A DNA stretch of 12,700 bases from an uncultured Ruminococcus sp. (lineage in GTDB: Bacteria; Bacillota; Clostridia; Oscillospirales; Acutalibacteraceae): NCBI GenBank assembly GCA_902762335.1, contig CACWNZ010000013.1, positions 2,165-14,864 of the forward strand. Direction: 5' to 3'. Position 1 is the first letter of the stretch. Each line of letters opens with the position of its first letter. Both the position numbers and the translations under genes were made by a program. The notes beneath the pieces are model-generated. The model was not told the DNA's origin and searched no databases. It saw only the letters and a list, made by a program, of their open reading frames with translations. This document shows positions 9,170 through 12,700 of the stretch, piece by piece.

Positions 9170-10450
9170 TCAAGCCCTCTGTGCCGCGCCGTCGTCGGTG
9201 TAGATGATGCGAATATCCGCGCCGAGAGCCGAGAGCTTTTCGACTATGTCCTCATAGCCTCTCTCGATGTATTCTATGTCCTCTATATGGGTTATTCCCC
9301 TTGCGCTGAGCGCCGCTATCACCATTGCCGCGCCTGCGCGCAGGTCGGTAGCCTTTACGGGAGCTCCGTTAAGCTCCTTTACGCCCTCTATTACCGCTAC
9401 CTTGCCGTCTACGCTGATCACCGCGCCCATTCTTCTGAGCTCCTCTACGTAGCGGAAGCGGTTATCCCACACTGCCTCGGTAACTATGCTCGTGCCGTCG
9501 GCTATTGAGAGCAGGGCGGCTATCTGCGGCTGCATATCGGTAGGAAAGCCCGGGTGCGGGTGAGTCTTGACGTTGCATCTTCTGAGCTCGCCGCTTCTTG
9601 ATACCCTTACGGCATCATCGTACTCGTCTACCTGAATGCCCATTTCGCGCAGCTTCAGCGTGATGGGGTCAAGGTGCTTGGTTATTACGTTCTTTATAAG
9701 CACGTCTCCGCCCGTAGCCGCGGCAGCTACCATATAGGTGCCTGCCTCTATCTGGTCGGGGATTATGGAATAGGTCGTTCCGTTAAGGTGCTTTACGCCG
9801 TTTATCTTTATTACGTCGGTGCCTGCGCCGCGAACATCGGCGCCCATAGAATTGAGGAAATTAGCAAGATCGACTATGTGCGGCTCCTTTGCGGCGTTCT
9901 CTATTATGGTCCTGCCCTCAGCCTTGACCGCCGCAAGCATGATATTGACCGTTGCGCCCACCGATACGACGTCAAGATAGACGTGACCGCCTGTAAGGCG
10001 ATCTGCCTTTACATTTATCATACCGCCCACAACGCTGTGTTTTGCGCCGAGAACGGCAAAGCCCTTAAGGTGCTGATCGATAGGTCTTACACCGAAATTG
10101 CAGCCGCCCGGGAGCGCCACCTCGGCATGGCAGAACTTACCCAGCAGAGCGCCCAAAAGATAGCAGGACGCGCGCATACGCCTGACTATATCGTAGTCTG
10201 CAACGGGTCTTCTGATGTATGAGGGGTCTATCTCAAGGGTAGATTTGTTTATCCTGTTTACCCTTGCGCCCATTTCGTGCATGATATTTGCGATGTAGTT
10301 AACGTCCATGATATTGGGGATATTCTCTATGCGGCATATCCCGTCAGACAGGATTATTGCGGGGATAATAGCAACGGCCGCATTCTTTGCGCCGCTGATA
10401 TGAACGGTACCCTCAAGTCTTTTTCCTCCGTTTATTACTATCTGTCTCAA
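9170..10450 (-). CDS. murA: UDP-N-acetylglucosamine 1-carboxyvinyltransferase MurA
   Basis: MurA transfers enolpyruvate from phosphoenolpyruvate to UDP-N-acetylglucosamine, the first committed step of peptidoglycan synthesis in the cytoplasm, and is the target of fosfomycin. The 426-residue length is normal. Key residues visible: K22 and N23 in SGAKNAA; the catalytic cysteine C117 in LPGGCNFGVRP (equivalent to E. coli C115, so the fosfomycin-sensitive form and not the Asp variant); and the general base D305 in HPGFPTDMQPQ. The start is a TTG: GAGGAG (10465-10460) sits nine bases upstream, and the encoded MRQIVINGG matches the family N-terminus, with no ATG nearby. The GGCN loop and RPIDQHLKGF resemble the MurA paralogues of Gram-positive bacteria; whether a second copy exists cannot be seen here. 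It heads the walJ-rlmH operon. Confidence 0.97.
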   Translation of the reverse strand: MRQIVINGGKRLEGTVHISGAKNAAVAIIPAIILSDGICRIENIPNIMDVNYIANIMHEMGARVNRINKSTLEIDPSYIRRPVADYDIVRRMRASCYLLGALLGKFCHAEVALPGGCNFGVRPIDQHLKGFAVLGAKHSVVGGMINVKADRLTGGHVYLDVVSVGATVNIMLAAVKAEGRTIIENAAKEPHIVDLANFLNSMGADVRGAGTDVIKINGVKHLNGTTYSIIPDQIEAGTYMVAAAATGGDVLIKNVITKHLDPITLKLREMGIQVDEYDDAVRVSRSGELRRCNVKTHPHPGFPTDMQPQIAALLSIADGTSIVTEAVWDNRFRYVEELRRMGAVISVDGKVAVIEGVKELNGAPVKATDLRAGAAMVIAALSARGITHIEDIEYIERGYEDIVEKLSALGADIRIIYTDDGAAQRA

Positions 10451-10459
10451 AAAGCAACA

Positions 10460-10465
10460 CTCCTC
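10460..10465 (-). promoter_or_regulatory. Ribosome binding site that sets the murA TTG start
   Basis: GAGGAG lies nine bases before the TTG codon. Because the gene lacks an ATG near its N-terminus, this site together with the conserved protein start decides the call. Confidence 0.8.
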
Positions 10466-10488
10466 AGCAGGTTGTTAATATGAGTAGT

Positions 10489-10509
10489 ACAGACGGCAGA
10501 GCCGTCTGT
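10489..10509 (-). repeat. Perfect 9-bp hairpin in the murA leader
   Basis: On the minus strand ACAGACGGC and GCCGTCTGT are perfect complements with a three-base TCT loop, about 24 bases upstream of the murA ribosome binding site. No U-run follows on this strand. It is a very stable stem in the middle of the inferred leader and could modulate RNA stability or access to the start. Confidence 0.65.
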
Positions 10510-10610
10510 TGTAATGTCCTGTTTTTTACTGTAAAGCTTTTAAGCTTTGTGTATTATGCACTAAATATCAATAAAGAATTAACCGAAATAAATAAAGATA
10601 CTCTTCTGTT

Positions 10611-10639
10611 ATAATAATACATTGCAGGCAGATTGTCAA
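10611..10639 (-). promoter_or_regulatory. Sigma-A promoter of the murA-walJ-rlmH operon
   Basis: On the minus strand TTGACA (10639-10634) and TATTAT (10616-10611) are separated by 17 bases, a perfect -35 and a five-of-six -10. The start would be near 10604, giving a leader of roughly 150 nt. A WalR-type direct repeat lies 14 bases upstream of the -35 box. Confidence 0.85.
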
Positions 10640-10653
10640 TATCAAATCCTTAT

Positions 10654-10670
10654 TGTTACATTATTGTTAC
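10654..10670 (+). promoter_or_regulatory. WalR (YycF)-type binding site upstream of the murA promoter
   Basis: TGTTAC (10654-10659) and TGTTAC (10665-10670) are direct repeats with a five-base spacer, an exact fit to the published WalR consensus TGTWAH-N5-TGTWAH. The 11-base period places both half-sites on one face of the helix. It sits at about -50 to -66 relative to the predicted murA start, in reverse orientation to that promoter. Regulation by WalR is inference, since walR is not in the window. Confidence 0.6.
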
Positions 10671-10757
10671 TCAAAGGGCAGTCTGACACGCAATAAAGTT
10701 TTTCGGCTTTACACAGTTTTATACAACACACCGACAGTAATTTTGGTAAAAAGCTCC

Positions 10758-10793
10758 AAAGGAGACTGCCGCATTCAGCCGACAGTCTCCTTT
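10758..10793. terminator. Terminator after the aminopeptidase gene
   Basis: AAAGGAGACTG pairs with CAGTCTCCTTT around a 14-base loop. The T-run is better on the plus strand (TTTTTT), but on the minus strand the stem is followed by TTT and, after a GGAGC, by TTTTT. Its place about 20 bases beyond the aminopeptidase stop makes minus-strand termination the likely job. Confidence 0.75.
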
Positions 10794-10813
10794 TTTCTTC
10801 TGAAGATAATTAC

Positions 10814-12250
10814 TTATTCGCCTTCATCATCGGGCTGAGAATAGTTATAGAACTCATACAGCGCCCTGTAGGTCTCGAACACGTCTATCTTTGAGACGAC
10901 CTCAAAGGGTGCGTGCATACTCAGCACGGGTACGCCGAGATCCACCACGTCGGCATTGAGATTGGCAACGAACTTGGCGATCGTTCCGCCGCCGCCGCCG
11001 TCCACCTTGCCCAGCTCGCCGGTCTGCCACAGAACGCCCTTTTCGTCAAGAATGCTTCTTACCGAAGCCATGAACTCGGCGGATGCGTCCGAGGTGCTGT
11101 ATTTTCCGCCGCTGCCCGTATACTTCGTTATAACGGCGCCGTTGTTGATATAGCTTGAATTATTCGCCTCAAAGGCGCTCGCGTAGGTGGGGTCGAAGGC
11201 TGCGTTGACGTCTGCGGAAAGGCAGGCGGATCTTGCCATAACGTGGCGCAGGCGCATACCGTCAGCTTCTGCAAGGTCGGCGATAAAATCAGCCATATAG
11301 GTACATTTCATACCCGTAGCGCCGTCGCTGCCTATCTCCTCACGGTCGGTAAGCACGGAGATGACCGTGCTGTCGGGCAGCTCGGTATCGAACGCCGCTA
11401 TCACTGCGGGATAAGCGCAGACCTTGTCGTCATGTCCGTAGGCGCCTATCATGCTTCTGTCAAAGCCTACCTCTCTTGCCCTGCCTGCGGGCACCATAGT
11501 AAGATCGGCGGAAACGAAGTCCTCCTCGGTAAAGCCGTATTTCTCATAGAGGATATTCATTATATTCAGCTTTACGCTCTCGCTCTCCTCGTCCTTTCTG
11601 AAGGGTCTGCTGCCAATAAGCACGTTGAGCATTTCGCCGTCAAAAGCCTTTGTCATTACCTTTGACATCTGATCGACTGCAAGATGCGGCAGAAGGTCGG
11701 TCACAACGAAGCAGGGCTCGTCATCATCATCGCCGATATATACGTTCTTCACCTCGCCGTTCTTCATAGCCACAACGCCGTGCAGCGCAAGGGGAACGGT
11801 GGGCCACTGATACTTCTTTATGCCGCCATAATAGTGGGTCTTGAACATAGCGAGGTCGTTGCTCTCGTACAGCGGATTGGGCTTGAGATCGAGGCGCGGC
11901 GAATCTATATGGGCTATACCCAGCCTTACGCCGTTTTTCGTACCGTTCTTTCCCATTACGCAGAGCATTACCGCCTTGCCCCTGTTGTTGACGTACACCT
12001 TGTCGCCGGGCTTATAGGTGAGATCGGGGTCGTATTCGGTAAAGCCCCTTGCCTCGGCCGCCGCAATAGTGACGGCAACTGCCTCGCGCTCGGTCTTTGC
12101 CCTGTCAAGAAAGCTCATATAGCCCTTGCAGAACTCGTCCGCTTTCCTGATCTCCTCTTCGGACAGGGTCTTGGCGCCGCTCTCCTTTTTGATGAGGAGC
12201 TTCTCCTTAAGAAGCTCGGTCTCGGTCTTTTCTTTTTTTTCTTCGCACAT
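10814..12250 (-). CDS. M18-family aminopeptidase
   Basis: This 478-residue cytoplasmic metallopeptidase removes N-terminal residues from peptides; family members often prefer acidic or hydrophobic residues and assemble into dodecamers. The two-metal site can be read in order: H114 in AHIDSPRLDLKP, D274 in YGHDDKVCA, the catalytic pair E304/E305 in DREEIGSDGATG, D347 in LSADVNAA and H446 in SMHAPFE. All are intact and length fits the bacterial ApeA-type group. The N-terminal 50 residues are rich in lysine and glutamate and probably helical. The ATG at 12250 is chosen because AAAGGAG lies eight bases upstream; an upstream in-frame ATG at 12316 would overlap the preceding gene and lacks such a site. 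It follows the lytic transglycosylase gene by 16 bases, so they share a transcript. Confidence 0.95.
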   Translation of the reverse strand: MCEEKKEKTETELLKEKLLIKKESGAKTLSEEEIRKADEFCKGYMSFLDRAKTEREAVAVTIAAAEARGFTEYDPDLTYKPGDKVYVNNRGKAVMLCVMGKNGTKNGVRLGIAHIDSPRLDLKPNPLYESNDLAMFKTHYYGGIKKYQWPTVPLALHGVVAMKNGEVKNVYIGDDDDEPCFVVTDLLPHLAVDQMSKVMTKAFDGEMLNVLIGSRPFRKDEESESVKLNIMNILYEKYGFTEEDFVSADLTMVPAGRAREVGFDRSMIGAYGHDDKVCAYPAVIAAFDTELPDSTVISVLTDREEIGSDGATGMKCTYMADFIADLAEADGMRLRHVMARSACLSADVNAAFDPTYASAFEANNSSYINNGAVITKYTGSGGKYSTSDASAEFMASVRSILDEKGVLWQTGELGKVDGGGGGTIAKFVANLNADVVDLGVPVLSMHAPFEVVSKIDVFETYRALYEFYNYSQPDDEGE

Positions 12251-12266
12251 AGCATTGTCTCCTTTA

Positions 12267-12700
12267 TTATTTCTTTGCAAAGTAAAGCTCGTTATAAATG
12301 CTCTTGTTTCTCTCAACGGTCCTTACATAGCTTTCGCTCTCCTTGAAGGGTATCTTCTTTAGTGTCTTTCCGTCGTCGGAATACCCGGGATCCTTCAGCC
12401 ATTTGTCCACGTTGCCGAGTCCTGCGTTATAGGCGCATACCGCCGTCTCCTCGACCTCGTACATCTTAAGCAGAACGCTCAGCACCTCGGCGCCGTAGTC
12501 GATATTCAGCCCGGGGTCGTACAGATCCTCAAAAACGTAACTGTTCTCTTCTTTATAATACGCCTGCATCCACGTAAAGGTGTCAGGCACTAACTGCATA
12601 AGACCTATGGCGCCCGCATGACTTTTTGCATCGGGATCAAAATTGCTCTCGGTCTTTATTATTCCGTACAGCAGCGCCTTATCAAGCCCGTATTTTTCGG
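12267..12700 (-). CDS. Lytic transglycosylase, SLT domain (partial, N-terminus off the right edge)
   Basis: This is the C-terminal part of a soluble-lytic-transglycosylase-type enzyme, which cleaves the MurNAc-GlcNAc bond of peptidoglycan to give 1,6-anhydromuramyl products and usually acts outside the membrane. The 144 visible residues contain most of the catalytic lysozyme-like domain: LLYGIIKTESNF with the catalytic glutamate at 12650-12648, AGAIGLMQLVPDTF, and the AYNAGLGNVDKWL motif. The protein ends soon after the domain (YNELYFAKK). The frame stays open to the right edge with no start, so the signal peptide or membrane anchor lies outside. It is the upstream partner of the aminopeptidase gene. 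The fragment is too short to name a specific enzyme. Confidence 0.95.
   Translation of the reverse strand, partial: EKYGLDKALLYGIIKTESNFDPDAKSHAGAIGLMQLVPDTFTWMQAYYKEENSYVFEDLYDPGLNIDYGAEVLSVLLKMYEVEETAVCAYNAGLGNVDKWLKDPGYSDDGKTLKKIPFKESESYVRTVERNKSIYNELYFAKK

Larger units (their letters stand above)
10451..10813. other. Intergenic region between the aminopeptidase and murA
   Basis: This AT-rich gene-free stretch holds the murA promoter and leader, the WalR-type repeat, the leader hairpin at 10489-10509, a short palindrome AAAGCTT-TT-AAGCTTT (10533-10548) and the aminopeptidase terminator near its right end. The plus-strand open frame across 10653-10838 has no ribosome binding site and reads through the terminator, so I do not call it. 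A weak plus-strand TATACA at 10720 lacks a matching -35 box. Confidence 0.6.

Noticed and set aside
9674..10222. A 182-codon plus-strand open frame opposite murA
   Set aside because: It is a shadow of the murA reading frame; the MurA active-site residues are all on the other strand.
12251..12316. Upstream ATG at 12316 as the start of the M18 aminopeptidase
   Set aside because: It would overlap the end of the lytic transglycosylase gene and add 22 unlike residues; the ATG at 12250 has AAAGGAG at ideal spacing.

Overview
The window is about 12.7 kb of chromosomal housekeeping DNA from a Gram-positive anaerobe, most likely a Clostridia member of the Ruminococcus/Oscillospiraceae type. Three things point there: the RpoB, MurA, WalJ and RlmH sequences look like low-GC Gram-positive versions; ribosome binding sites are strong GGAGG types; and coding DNA is of intermediate GC with frequent AGA/AGG and ATA codons, separated by AT-rich spacers with near-consensus sigma-A promoters. 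This placement is inference. I see no tRNA, rRNA, CRISPR array, insertion sequence, integrase or phage gene.

Layout from left to right. Positions 1-3564 (minus) hold rpoB, 1188 codons, missing only its last residues beyond the left edge. It has its own TTGACA-N17-TATAAT promoter and a leader of about 317 nt containing two hairpins. A divergent pair at 4158-5934 (plus) encodes an ABC ATPase and its six-helix permease, translationally coupled and closed by a hairpin terminator. A ROK-family glucokinase (6118-7071, plus) stands alone with its own promoter and a very strong terminator. That terminator is shared with a convergent minus-strand operon: murA, walJ, rlmH and an unrecognised 216-residue gene (10450 down to 7132). 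Upstream is a second minus-strand unit, the end of a lytic transglycosylase (cut by the right edge) followed by an M18 aminopeptidase and a terminator.

How the genes relate. MurA makes the first committed peptidoglycan precursor, WalJ is the hydrolase linked to the WalRK cell-wall stress system, and the lytic transglycosylase cuts peptidoglycan glycan strands, so the right half has a cell-envelope theme. The best single observation is an exact match to the WalR (YycF) binding consensus, TGTTAC-N5-TGTTAC, just upstream of the murA-walJ-rlmH promoter. Other points worth a look are an rpoB gene without rplL in front of it, a perfect palindrome over the rpoB -35 box, and a 14-bp wobble-containing hairpin between murA and walJ. 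Otherwise the region is ordinary and I see no convincing new multi-gene system.
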